Shown piece by piece: positions 16,208-24,068 of a stretch of 41,120 nucleotides of DNA. Position numbers and translations under genes: made by a program. The notes beneath the pieces are model-generated. The model was not told the origin of the DNA. It searched no databases and saw nothing but the letters and a program-made list of their open reading frames with translations. The number at the start of each line of letters is the position of its first letter. Position 1 is the stretch's first letter. The stretch is from Ornithinimicrobium cerasi (lineage in GTDB: Bacteria; Actinomycetota; Actinomycetes; Actinomycetales; Dermatophilaceae), in assembly GCF_003702705.1 (NCBI RefSeq), contig NZ_QZMN01000017.1, forward strand, positions 1 to 41,120, in the 5' to 3' direction.

Positions 16208-16370
16208 TAAGGCCTGACAATGCACAGCGTGAGTCGAGGCGGCGGGGAATACACCCTCACAGTCCTGACCTGCGACGATGAGCCTTGCGGCGTATGCCAG
16301 TCCGTTGACAGGCCCGATGGGCACTCTGGCTCACTTGTGCACGGTCCACCTCCCGCGGTCACCGGCGGCG
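16208..16370 (+). repeat. Copy 2 of the diverged ~160-bp repeat
   Basis: Matches 6797-6960 in the same order of blocks. On the + strand an ORF from ATG 16220 reads 'TVLTCDDEPCGVCQSVDRPD' then 'GHSGSLVHGP', with three cysteines. Copy 1 preserves pieces of this (ALTCDDTP, VCQFCDSSDGHSCSLVHGP) in two frames. It ends about 165 bases before the oxidoreductase gene. Confidence 0.65.
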
Positions 16371-16464
16371 GGGTAGCGTCCAGAGGGTAGTCCGCGCCGA
16401 ACTTGATCGTGACCCCGTCGCCCTCTGCGGCGTCCGACAGGTCCTCGGCCGGGGGTGGCAGCAT
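16371..16464 (-). pseudogene. Short coding-like fragment
   Basis: The minus strand from ATG 16464 reads MLPPPAEDLSDAAEGDGVTI and KFGADYPL with good third-position bias. It then runs into the repeat, where coding character is lost. 'VTIxFGADYPLW'-like strings occur in small actinobacterial hypothetical proteins. This is probably a fragment of such a gene cut by the repeat. Confidence 0.25.
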
Positions 16465-16536
16465 GAGACCTGAGCGAGCAGTCGCATCCCGCTAAGGGGT
16501 TCGCGTAAGGCGAGAAGATCTGGAGGGCTGGCGTCG

Positions 16537-18141
16537 ATGACCTCAGTGGACGTGGTGGATGCGGTGGTCGTCGGCGCGGGACCCAATGGTCTGGTCGCAG
16601 CCAACGCGTTGGTGGATGCCGGGTGGGACGTGGTGCTGGTCGAGGCCAACGACCAGGTCGGTGGCGCCGTCCGCAGTGCGCAGGTGACGGCACCGGGGTT
16701 CGTCAACGACCTGTTCAGCGCGTTCTACCCGTTGGCCGCAGCCAGCCCGATCATGCGTGATCTGCACCTGGAGCAGCACGGTCTGGTCTGGCGCAAGGCG
16801 CCACGGGTGCTGGCGCACGCCCTGGACGACGGGTACGCAGCCCTCCTTCACGACCGCGCCGAGGACACGGCCGCTGAGTTCGACAACGACGCCGCCGGAG
16901 ACGGTGAGGCGTGGCTGGAGCTGGTGTCCGGTTGGGACCGTGTCCGGGACCCCCTGCTTGATGCACTGTTCACCCCCTTCCCGCCGGTCGTCTCCGCCGC
17001 CCGCATGCTTCGCCGCCTCGGCGCTGGCGACACCCTCGACTTTGCCCGTCTTGCGGTGCTGCCGGTGCGGCGCCTCGGTCAGGAACATTTTGCCGGTCAA
17101 GGGCCTGGGTTGCTCCTCACCGGCAACGCCATGCACAGCGACGTTCCTCCGGACTCGGCTGGCAGCGGCATGCTCGGGTGGCTGCTCACCATGCTGGGGC
17201 AGGACGTGGGGTTCCCGGTGCCGCAGGGTGGTGCGGGGGAACTTGCGAACGCCCTGAGGCGACGGGCTGAGAGCAAGGGAGCCCTGATCCGGACAGGCAC
17301 CGTGGTGAGCGCGGTGATCGTGGACAACGGGCGGGCGTCGGGCGTGCGGTGCGCGGACGGGACGGTGATCCGATCCCGACGCGGCGTCCTGGCCGACGTG
17401 CCGGCGCCATCGCTCTACCGCGACCTGCTGGCCGGCCACATCCTGCCCTCGCGCCTCCATCGCGACCTTGACCGTTTCCAATGGGACAACCCGACGATCA
17501 AGGTGAACTGGGCGCTGGACCGGCCGGTCCCGTGGCGCCATGAAGGCACTCGTGGTGCTGGCACCGTGCACCTGGGGGTCGACTCCGACGGCTTCGTCGA
17601 CTTCGCCGCTGACCTGTCGGTCGGTCGCACGCCGCAACGACCGTTCGTCCTGTTCGGCCAGATGACGACCTCCGACCCGACACGTTCTCCGGCGGGCACG
17701 GAGTCGGCGTGGGCCTACACGCACGTCCCGCACGGGATCGACTGGACCGGTGCTCGGCTCGCTGAGCACGTGTCGCGGATCGAGGGATCCGTCGAGCGGG
17801 TCGCACCAGGCTTCCAGGACACCCGTTTGTCCCGCCACGTGCAGTCCCCCGCGGACCTGGAGCGCGCGGACGCGAACCTGGTGTCAGGTGCGGTCAACGC
17901 CGGCACCTCAAGTCTTCACCAGCAACTCATCTTCCGACCTACCCCAGGACTTGGTCGTCCGGAGACGCCCGTGCCCGGCCTCTACCTCGCAAGCGCGTCC
18001 GCGCACCCCGGTGGTGGTGTCCACGGCGCGCCGGGATGGAATGCCGCACGCGCTGCACTCCGGGCTAACGGCCGACTCACGGGCGGGGTGCGGCGTGCGC
18101 TCACGCGCACCGCATGGGACCGGCTCCTGCCCCGCGGGTGA
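16537..18141 (+). CDS. Phytoene-dehydrogenase-like FAD oxidoreductase
   Basis: A 534-aa flavoprotein. Residues 8-40 form the dinucleotide-binding fold: 'DAVVVGAGPNGLVAANALVD' followed by 'DVVLVEANDQVGGAVRS', with the GxGxxG and downstream GG motif. The C-terminal FAD motif 'PVPGLYLASASAHPGGGVHG' near 490 and the closing 'APGWNAARAAL' are typical of the phytoene dehydrogenase / COG1233 family. Members desaturate or isomerise carotenoids, but many actinobacterial ones, like mammalian PYROXD2, have unknown substrates. No crtB or other carotenoid gene is nearby, so a carotenoid role is not established. ATG 16537 follows GGAGGG about 10 bases upstream. The convergent SDR gene begins its end 50 bases downstream. 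Confidence 0.85.
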   Translation: MTSVDVVDAVVVGAGPNGLVAANALVDAGWDVVLVEANDQVGGAVRSAQVTAPGFVNDLFSAFYPLAAASPIMRDLHLEQHGLVWRKAPRVLAHALDDGYAALLHDRAEDTAAEFDNDAAGDGEAWLELVSGWDRVRDPLLDALFTPFPPVVSAARMLRRLGAGDTLDFARLAVLPVRRLGQEHFAGQGPGLLLTGNAMHSDVPPDSAGSGMLGWLLTMLGQDVGFPVPQGGAGELANALRRRAESKGALIRTGTVVSAVIVDNGRASGVRCADGTVIRSRRGVLADVPAPSLYRDLLAGHILPSRLHRDLDRFQWDNPTIKVNWALDRPVPWRHEGTRGAGTVHLGVDSDGFVDFAADLSVGRTPQRPFVLFGQMTTSDPTRSPAGTESAWAYTHVPHGIDWTGARLAEHVSRIEGSVERVAPGFQDTRLSRHVQSPADLERADANLVSGAVNAGTSSLHQQLIFRPTPGLGRPETPVPGLYLASASAHPGGGVHGAPGWNAARAALRANGRLTGGVRRALTRTAWDRLLPRG

Positions 18142-18190
18142 GGGGGCGGGCGCATTCCCGATGGGAGTGCGGCGACCTGGGACCAATGTG

Positions 18191-19621
18191 TCAGGCGCTC
18201 GTCTCGCCGCTGCGGAACCGCCCCTCGGCCAGGAGGGCCAGCCGCCTCAGCGCCTCGACGTTGCGCGGGCCGATCCCGAGCTGACGGACCGGCCGGGCGA
18301 TCATCCTCCCCGGACCCTTGGTGGCGTCCTCCTCGATCCTGATCGTGCAGGCGTCCTCTCCGCGGGGGGTGATCGAGATGACGACCCGAGCCTCGCCGAC
18401 GGGCCAGCCACGCGCCGTCATCACCAGGCTGGAGGGCTCGGTGGAGGCCTCCACCCTCGTCGTGTCGTTGAGCAGTGCCGGCCACAGGCCGAAGGAGTGA
18501 TGGATGCATGCGCCCTCCGCGGGCCAGGCCACGTCGACGTCACGTACGCGGGCCGCGCCCACCACCCAGGTCGCATAGGACCACCCGTCGGACAGCACGT
18601 CCCAGACCGCCTGTCTGGGCGCCTGCACCTCCCGCGTCACAGTCACGACTCCATCGCTGCTGTCCGTCATGGCCTGGACAGGTGGTGTGCCGACGGTGAC
18701 GGCCTCCGGCCCGGCCCCGGCGCGCCCGTTACCGCGCGTAAGGGGTCGACCCCACTTCCCATGGACCGCCTCCCCTCCAGGCAGCGGCCCCAGGACGTTG
18801 CCGGGTGAGTTCTCCACCTGCCCTCGGCCAAGCCCGCCCACACGCATGAGCGGTGTCACCACGAGGTCGAAGACCGCAGGCGCCAGCCGGAACCCCGCGA
18901 CCGTGAGGTGGTTGGCCAGTCCGACGGACGCCTCTCGACGCGGCACCCTGAGTGCTCGGACAACGGCGCGGGCCACCTTCTCCGGGGGGTCGACCGGGGG
19001 TGGTGGGCGACCGTGACGGTGCAGGTACGTCCCTGCCTGCAGGTAGACGGGGGTGTTCACGCTCCCGGGCGAGACCAGACTCACCCTCACGCCCGCCGTG
19101 CTGCGGGCCTCGATCTGCAGGGTCCGCACCAGGCCATGGACTCCCCACTTCGGTGCGACGTAGGAGCTCATGTACGGCGTACTGATCTTGCCCAGCAGCG
19201 AACCGACGACGACCAGGCTCCCACCGCCCGTCGCCGCGAACTCCCGCAGGGTGCGCCGGGCGACGTTCGCGGTGCCGGTCAGTGTCGTCTCCACGCACCT
19301 GTTGAAAACCTCGGCCGGCACGTCCTCGAACCGTCCATACGCCAGGACCGCAGCAGAGTGCACCACACCATCGAGCGCGCCGAAGACCCGGCGAGCCGCG
19401 TCGAACGCAGCATCCAGCGCCTCCTCGTCCCGCACGTCCGTCACGCTGACCAGAGCCCTTGCCCCGCGATCCTCGCACTCCTTCCGCACGGTCTGCAGGA
19501 CGTCCCCCGACCGTGAGAGAAGAACCACGTTGACACCCTCCTCGGCGAGCTGCAGGGCCGTGGCACGTCCGATGCCGCTGGATGCACCGGTGACGAGCAC
19601 TGTCCTGACGGTGTGGGTCAT
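18191..19621 (-). CDS. SDR-SRPBCC fusion protein
   Basis: A 476-aa two-domain protein. Residues 1-about 250 are a short-chain dehydrogenase: cofactor motif TGASSGIG at 11-18, catalytic Ser141, Tyr154 and Lys158 (YVAPK), and 'SPGSVNTPVY' after the active site. A hydrophobic stretch and a linker follow. From about 325, 'VVTVTREVQAPRQAVWDVLS' then 'DGWSYATWVVGAARVRDVD' starts a SRPBCC (START-like) lipid or hydrophobic ligand-binding domain that runs to the end. Each half is familiar as a separate actinobacterial protein; here they share one frame with no stop. An internal ATG at about residue 319 (MTDSSDG) could still give a separate SRPBCC product. ATG 19621 was preferred to the upstream in-frame start because a CAGACT hexamer lies seven bases before it (leaderless pattern). 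Confidence 0.8.
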   Translation of the reverse strand: MTHTVRTVLVTGASSGIGRATALQLAEEGVNVVLLSRSGDVLQTVRKECEDRGARALVSVTDVRDEEALDAAFDAARRVFGALDGVVHSAAVLAYGRFEDVPAEVFNRCVETTLTGTANVARRTLREFAATGGGSLVVVGSLLGKISTPYMSSYVAPKWGVHGLVRTLQIEARSTAGVRVSLVSPGSVNTPVYLQAGTYLHRHGRPPPPVDPPEKVARAVVRALRVPRREASVGLANHLTVAGFRLAPAVFDLVVTPLMRVGGLGRGQVENSPGNVLGPLPGGEAVHGKWGRPLTRGNGRAGAGPEAVTVGTPPVQAMTDSSDGVVTVTREVQAPRQAVWDVLSDGWSYATWVVGAARVRDVDVAWPAEGACIHHSFGLWPALLNDTTRVEASTEPSSLVMTARGWPVGEARVVISITPRGEDACTIRIEEDATKGPGRMIARPVRQLGIGPRNVEALRRLALLAEGRFRSGETSA

Positions 19622-19628
19622 GCTCCAC

Positions 19629-19634
19629 AGTCTG
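19629..19634 (-). promoter_or_regulatory. -10-like hexamer for the SDR-SRPBCC gene
   Basis: On the minus strand CAGACT ends seven bases before ATG 19621, with no ribosome binding site between. This fits leaderless transcription. Confidence 0.35.
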
Positions 19635-19735
19635 GAGGTTCGCCCGGTCGGGTGCCCCTCCATCCAGCACCGTGCACGGCTGCCGCGCTACGACCCGACG
19701 GACCAGCCCACGCTGCCCATCATCATCGCTGCTGC

Positions 19736-20269
19736 TCAGCCGTAGTCCATGGCTCTCAGGTAGCGGCGGGTAATCAGTGACTGCGCGACCCGCCCCAGCG
19801 GTCCGGCCAGCCGTGCCGTCGTCGTGGCGGGCCTGGAGCACGCGGTGATCGTGAGGATCAGGCGACCATCACGGCGCTGCTCGAGGAGGAACCGTTCCTC
19901 GCCGGCCTCCGGGTGGCCGGGCAGGGTGCCGTAGCTGAAACCTTTGCGGTGCGGCTCGTCGATGACGTCCACCACCCGGCAAGGGATCCGCAAGGACAGG
20001 ACACCCCAACCCAACCGCAGCAGGACCACTGACCCGACCTGCAACGGGTCGTCTGACAGTTGCACCGTCAGGCCGGCCGCGCTGTGCATCCGGCCGCCCA
20101 GCAGTGCCTGGGCGGTCACGGCAAAGTCCCGGCGACCCAAGACGGTCGACCGCTCGAAGCGTCGGAAGCCACGCGGTGGCGCACCAGCCACGACACCGAC
20201 CGGAGCGTAGGAGAACGGAACCGCCCGCAGGGCAGCCGCCTCCGCCTCATCCAGGCGAGATACCGACAC
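19736..20269 (-). CDS. DUF1990 family protein
   Basis: A 177-aa protein from GTG 20269. Recognisable DUF1990 features in order: 'FSYAPVGVVAGAPPRGFRRF' near the N-terminus, 'VGSVVLLRLGWGVLSLRIPC', 'VVDVIDEPHRKGFSYGTLPG', 'HPEAGEERFLLEQ', and a C-terminal 'ITACSRPATTTARLAGPLGR'. Length is typical. The family is widespread in actinobacteria and plants, probably a START/SRPBCC-like ligand-binding fold, with no settled function. The long open extension upstream of GTG 20269 is low-complexity Arg/Gly/Ala without family match, so this start was chosen. A CATAAT hexamer six bases upstream supports it. The neighbouring SDR-SRPBCC gene is in the same direction, 115 bases downstream. Confidence 0.82.
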   Translation of the reverse strand: MSVSRLDEAEAAALRAVPFSYAPVGVVAGAPPRGFRRFERSTVLGRRDFAVTAQALLGGRMHSAAGLTVQLSDDPLQVGSVVLLRLGWGVLSLRIPCRVVDVIDEPHRKGFSYGTLPGHPEAGEERFLLEQRRDGRLILTITACSRPATTTARLAGPLGRVAQSLITRRYLRAMDYG

Positions 20270-20275
20270 CGGAAC

Positions 20276-20281
20276 ATTATG
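20276..20281 (-). promoter_or_regulatory. -10 hexamer CATAAT for DUF1990 gene
   Basis: Minus-strand CATAAT, six bases before GTG 20269. This is one of the best -10 matches in the window and again implies a leaderless transcript. Confidence 0.45.
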
Positions 20282-20502
20282 CTGGTCTAACTGACCCCCC
20301 ACGCCCCCAGCGGCCGCCTGGGTCGACACGGCACCCATATCCGCACCCGCCGAAGAGCGCACACCGCTCCTCGGCCCGGCTTCCGTGACAGGCGCCCGGC
20401 CGAGGGTCCCAACGCCGACGCGCGCAGCCGGACGATCCGGCACGCGCGTGGGCCACCGTCCTCGCCTCCGGGACAGGGCGTCGTCCACCGCCCAGCCGGG
20501 GG

Positions 20503-20967
20503 TCAGTTGGTCTGCTCCGCCGCCTGCTCCTCGGTGAACTCGGCCAGCGCGGGGAGCTGCTCCGGGCAGAGCGTGTAGATCGCCACCACGATCTGGGAGG
20601 CCGCCAGCTCCTGCTCGTCCGTCCCCTCAACCGTCTGGGCGCGCAGCGCCAACTCGCCGATCGTGGTGCCCTCGTCGAGCTTGGTGCAGACGTCGTTACC
20701 GATGAAGAGCAGCTGCTCGTCGGGCTTGCCCTCCGCCGCGGCCATCCGGCGAACGCTCGCCAGGTAGCGCTCCTCCGGGGAGCCGGCGACAGTAGTCACC
20801 GCGGCGTCGTCGGCGGGCAGGGGTGCCGCGGACGATTCGGCGACCTGGTCGACTGCAGCCTGGTTCACGGTGGTCGCCTCGACGACGTCTCCCCGACCGC
20901 CGGCACATGCGCCCAGCAGGAGGGCGCAGGCGGTCAGTGCCGGAATGATGGAGATCCCCCGAGTCAT
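20503..20967 (-). CDS. DUF732 lipoprotein
   Basis: A 154-aa lipoprotein. ATG 20967 begins MTRGISIIPALTACALLLGA with lipobox LLGAC, so the mature protein is lipid-anchored outside the membrane at Cys21. A disordered Ala/Asp/Val linker leads to a DUF732-type helical domain: 'ERYLASVRRMAAAEGKPDEQ', 'LLFIGNDVCTKLDEGTT', 'AIYTLCPEQLPALAEF'. Its two cysteines (in VCTKL and LCPEQ) are conserved in the family and probably form a disulfide. DUF732 domains are common in actinobacterial secreted proteins and have no known activity. A minus-strand TAGGCA seven bases before the ATG gives a leaderless promoter. The gene stands alone. Confidence 0.8.
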   Translation of the reverse strand: MTRGISIIPALTACALLLGACAGGRGDVVEATTVNQAAVDQVAESSAAPLPADDAAVTTVAGSPEERYLASVRRMAAAEGKPDEQLLFIGNDVCTKLDEGTTIGELALRAQTVEGTDEQELAASQIVVAIYTLCPEQLPALAEFTEEQAAEQTN

Positions 20968-20974
20968 GGGTCCA

Positions 20975-20980
20975 TGCCTA
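20975..20980 (-). promoter_or_regulatory. -10-like hexamer for DUF732 gene
   Basis: Minus-strand TAGGCA ends seven bases before ATG 20967 and there is no ribosome site. Confidence 0.35.
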
Positions 20981-21099
20981 TCAGATGCGCGGGTGCAGGT
21001 CGCAAGCCGCATGGGGCGCCTGAATCCACCGGGTGCGCCACGTTGCGCGCTCGTACACCCCCCAGGTGTGGTGCCCTTCTCGGAGCGGGCGCGCGCAGT

Positions 21100-21395
21100 G
21101 CAAAGCCCACCTCCTCGACCCAGGACGAGGTCGTTGCGCAGCGGGAGGACTTCTCCCAACAGAGCGACCCGGACCACACGGCCCTCGTCGGCGACGGACC
21201 CCTGGGCGTCGAGCCGGGCAAGGGAGTACCCCAGCGGGCGGAAGGTCTCGACCGAGCCAGTCGACCACCTTCTCGACGGTGAGCCCGCGGCAGGTCTCGG
21301 GCCAGACGCGCACGTGCAGCGAGGCGAAGCCCTCGACGTCCTCGGGGCGCGGCTCTGGGGGGAGGTATGCCGCGGCACCCAGGTGGCCGGTGCCG
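21100..21395 (-). pseudogene. Frameshifted fragment of an unidentified gene
   Basis: The minus strand reads 'PEPRPEDVEGFASLHVRVWP' then 'ETCRGLTVEKVVDWLG' in one frame. One frame over it continues 'SVETFRPLGYSLARLDAQGS' then 'VADEGRVVRVALLGEVLPLR'. Both halves have coding-type third-position bias, and joining them near 21260 gives one smooth protein segment. The family is not recognised. No good start or end is visible, so this is a broken remnant just downstream of the LuxR-type regulator gene. Confidence 0.4.
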
Positions 21396-21406
21396 CACCG
21401 GACCGG

Positions 21407-24058
21407 TCACGAGGGTTCCGCCGGCTCCCCGGTGGAGCGCTGCCCCACCACGGACTCGAGGAGGCCGAAGAGCTCGGTGCGTGAGGACGCACCGCTGCGT
21501 CTTCGGATGCGCGCTACGTGGTGCTCGACCGTCTTTGGTGACAGGTAAAGGATGTCCCCCACCTGCTTGTACGTGCGTCCGGCAACGAGCAGCTCTGCCA
21601 CTTGCCGCTCCCTCTCAGTCAGCTGCAGCGCCACGCGCTGTTCGTCATGCGGGCGTCCACCGCGCACCCCGTCACGCGCACGTGCCGCGCCGGCGTCTGC
21701 CGGGGCCGCGAGCTGAGGCCGCAGTTCTCGCGCACATTCGAGCAGTCGGGCGCTGTCACGCCGCACGGTGGCAGCAGCCGCCCCGTGGGACGCTAGCCGC
21801 GCCGCCTCCCACGGCTGGCCGATCTGCGACAGTGATCGGGCGGCCTGCTCGATCTCGTCCACGCGCACGTTGCGGGCGCGGACCTGGACCCACGCTCGGC
21901 CCGCGGAGGACACGACCGCGGCGACCTTCCACTCCTGCGCTGCCCGCACGAGAGCGGCAGCATGAGGTGCCGCGGCGGACGGCTCGTCCCGCTGCAGCGC
22001 GATCTGCACGCCGTACCAGTGGAAGGGCGTGGACCACAGCACCGGCTCGCGGAGACCGGCCAGCAGGCGGGCAGCCTGCTGCCACTGTGGCCGAACAAGG
22101 TCGAACTCGCGCAGACGAGCCGCGGCCAGCCCGAGCTCGGCGAGAGGCAGCAGCTGCCAGAGGCTGACCGGGTGCCCAAGCGTCGTCTCGCGCGCGGCCG
22201 TCCAGGCCCGGCGCAGACGCGCCGGGTCGTCGGCACGCCGGGCGATACCGACCTGGAGCGCACTCACCCACAGCTCCTCCCGGGGGGCCAGGTGTGACAG
22301 GTCGTCGAGCGCCTCGGCCGCCTCGACCAGCCGACCGCCTTGCATCAGGGCAAAGGCCTGGAGGACCCGGAGTCTCGTCCGGACCAGCGGTCCGAGGCCA
22401 CCGTCCCGCAGCGCAGCATCGGCGACCGACTCGACCAGGTGCAGATCACCGGCGTGCAGGCCCCACAACGCGACCATCGCTGCCGGGCTGTCTGCGAGTG
22501 CAGGCGGGGCCCCTGTGCTCCGGGCGGCAGCGACAGCGAGCATGAACTCCGGAAGGGCCGCCTCTGGGTCGTGGTGCAAGCTGGTGCGCACACCCCGCGC
22601 CAGGAGCATCGTCGCGGACGCCGTGGGGTCGGCAACCTCGGCGGCTCGCTCCACCGAAGCATCCCCAGCGCGGAGGTCGCCTGCGGCATACCGGCTCAGC
22701 GCGACGCCGGGATGGTCCGCCGCCGCCGGCTCGCGATGCTGGACCCACCTGATCAGGCCGGCCGCCCGGTGCGGCAGGTCCACGGCCTGGATGACCTCGA
22801 GGCCGAGCGCGAGGATGCCCTCCGGGGCCAGCGGACCGCCCGCGGCGAGCAGGAGGTCGAGCTCCCGCGCGGCCCTGGTCGGGTCACCGTCGCACAGCGC
22901 CAGACGGCACAGCTCGAGGCGCACTGCATCGTCCTGACCGCCAGCACCGAGCACGGCGCGCAACAACCGGGCAGCCTCCCGAAGCTCCTCGCGACCGCCC
23001 TCCGCAAGGCCGGGCGCCCGCAACCCGTCGTTGATAGGTCCGTCCGCCAGCGTGATCGCAGTGAGTGCCTTCACCTGGTCGACGAACGCATCGACCACCC
23101 TCGGGTCGCGTACCCCCTGGCGGACCAGGTCCCTGGCCCACGCCCCCAGTTCCTGGTCCGAACGGATCAGGTCCTCGACCAGCTGCTCGCGCCAGCGCTG
23201 CACCCGGTGGGCAGGCGCGTGGTTCAGCAAACAGTCGCGCAGGAGCGGGGGCAACGTCCCGTCAGAGCCCAGGAATCCGGCCGCCTCCACCGAGCGGATC
23301 AGTCGGTCCTGGGCTGGTGCGTCGTCGGCAGCCGCACCCGGGAGAGCTGGCCGGCCGCCAGCGGGGTAGCCCACGGCGAGCGCGAGAGCGGCATCGGCCA
23401 CCGAGGAGCTGCAGCCGTCGAGCAGCCCGAGCACCGACACCCCGATGCCGCCTGATGAGGGCCCGTCGGCGTCGGCCCTTTCCTCTGGCGAGCCGTCCTC
23501 GGGGCGTGATCCGACGTATTGCAGCAACCACGGCAGCCCCCCGGTCAGCGTCGTTACCTCCGCAGCATCTCGCGTGCGCAGACCTCTTGCCTCGAGAGCT
23601 TGGCTCACCTGGTGCACGCTCCAGGGACGGAGTACGAACGTGTACCCGCCGTGAGTGCGGACGACATCCTGCACCGGGTCCCACTCGGGCCCCGTCCGGG
23701 CGACGAGCAGCACCTGAGCGCCGGTGGCAGATGCAGCGCCGACCGCCCGCTCGACGAACTCCACATGGTGGTGGTGGCGTACGTCGACCGCCAGGACGTC
23801 ACCCGGCGACAGCTCCGGCCACCGTGCCTCGTCCCCAGTGTCAGCGACGTGCGCGGGCAGGACATGCACCCGGTGGCCCCGTGCGCGGAGCTGTGCGACG
23901 CAACATCCGAGCGCCGTGCTGAGACCGGAGCCCCGGGCACCGCTGAGCACGGCGTGGCCGTGTCGGCGGTCGAGGTGCTCCACGAGGCGCGCCACCACCT
24001 CCAGGGGCACCACGTCGCTGGTTGCGGTGTCCCGCAACCGGGCGTATGACGTCCTCAC
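21407..24058 (-). CDS. Large LuxR-type regulator (IniR-like)
   Basis: An 883-aa protein. The N-terminal part resembles a LAL/STAND-type ATPase: 'GHAVLSGARGSGLSTALGCC' at about 35-54 is in the P-loop position, and 'LSPGDVLAVDVRHHHHVEF' is a Walker B-like strand. The Walker A lysine is replaced by Leu46 (GARGSGLST), so ATP binding may be lost or altered. The middle is helical and TPR-like. The C-terminus is a LuxR helix-turn-helix: 'LTERERQVAELLVAGRTYKQ' then 'VGDILYLSPKTVEHHVARIR'. In Mycobacterium a large LuxR-type regulator, IniR, sits beside iniBAC; here the same neighbourhood recurs, so it probably controls the divergent ini-like operon. GTG 24058, 10 bases after the Hsp70 gene's stop, was preferred to ATG 24133, which lies inside that gene. 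Confidence 0.82.
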   Translation of the reverse strand: MRTSYARLRDTATSDVVPLEVVARLVEHLDRRHGHAVLSGARGSGLSTALGCCVAQLRARGHRVHVLPAHVADTGDEARWPELSPGDVLAVDVRHHHHVEFVERAVGAASATGAQVLLVARTGPEWDPVQDVVRTHGGYTFVLRPWSVHQVSQALEARGLRTRDAAEVTTLTGGLPWLLQYVGSRPEDGSPEERADADGPSSGGIGVSVLGLLDGCSSSVADAALALAVGYPAGGRPALPGAAADDAPAQDRLIRSVEAAGFLGSDGTLPPLLRDCLLNHAPAHRVQRWREQLVEDLIRSDQELGAWARDLVRQGVRDPRVVDAFVDQVKALTAITLADGPINDGLRAPGLAEGGREELREAARLLRAVLGAGGQDDAVRLELCRLALCDGDPTRAARELDLLLAAGGPLAPEGILALGLEVIQAVDLPHRAAGLIRWVQHREPAAADHPGVALSRYAAGDLRAGDASVERAAEVADPTASATMLLARGVRTSLHHDPEAALPEFMLAVAAARSTGAPPALADSPAAMVALWGLHAGDLHLVESVADAALRDGGLGPLVRTRLRVLQAFALMQGGRLVEAAEALDDLSHLAPREELWVSALQVGIARRADDPARLRRAWTAARETTLGHPVSLWQLLPLAELGLAAARLREFDLVRPQWQQAARLLAGLREPVLWSTPFHWYGVQIALQRDEPSAAAPHAAALVRAAQEWKVAAVVSSAGRAWVQVRARNVRVDEIEQAARSLSQIGQPWEAARLASHGAAAATVRRDSARLLECARELRPQLAAPADAGAARARDGVRGGRPHDEQRVALQLTERERQVAELLVAGRTYKQVGDILYLSPKTVEHHVARIRRRSGASSRTELFGLLESVVGQRSTGEPAEPS

Positions 24059-24068
24059 GACGACCTCG

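Noticed and set aside
16220-16389. Small Cys-containing peptide gene in repeat copy 2
   Set aside because: The other copy lacks a start and needs a frameshift, so coding is not supported; kept only as a repeat.
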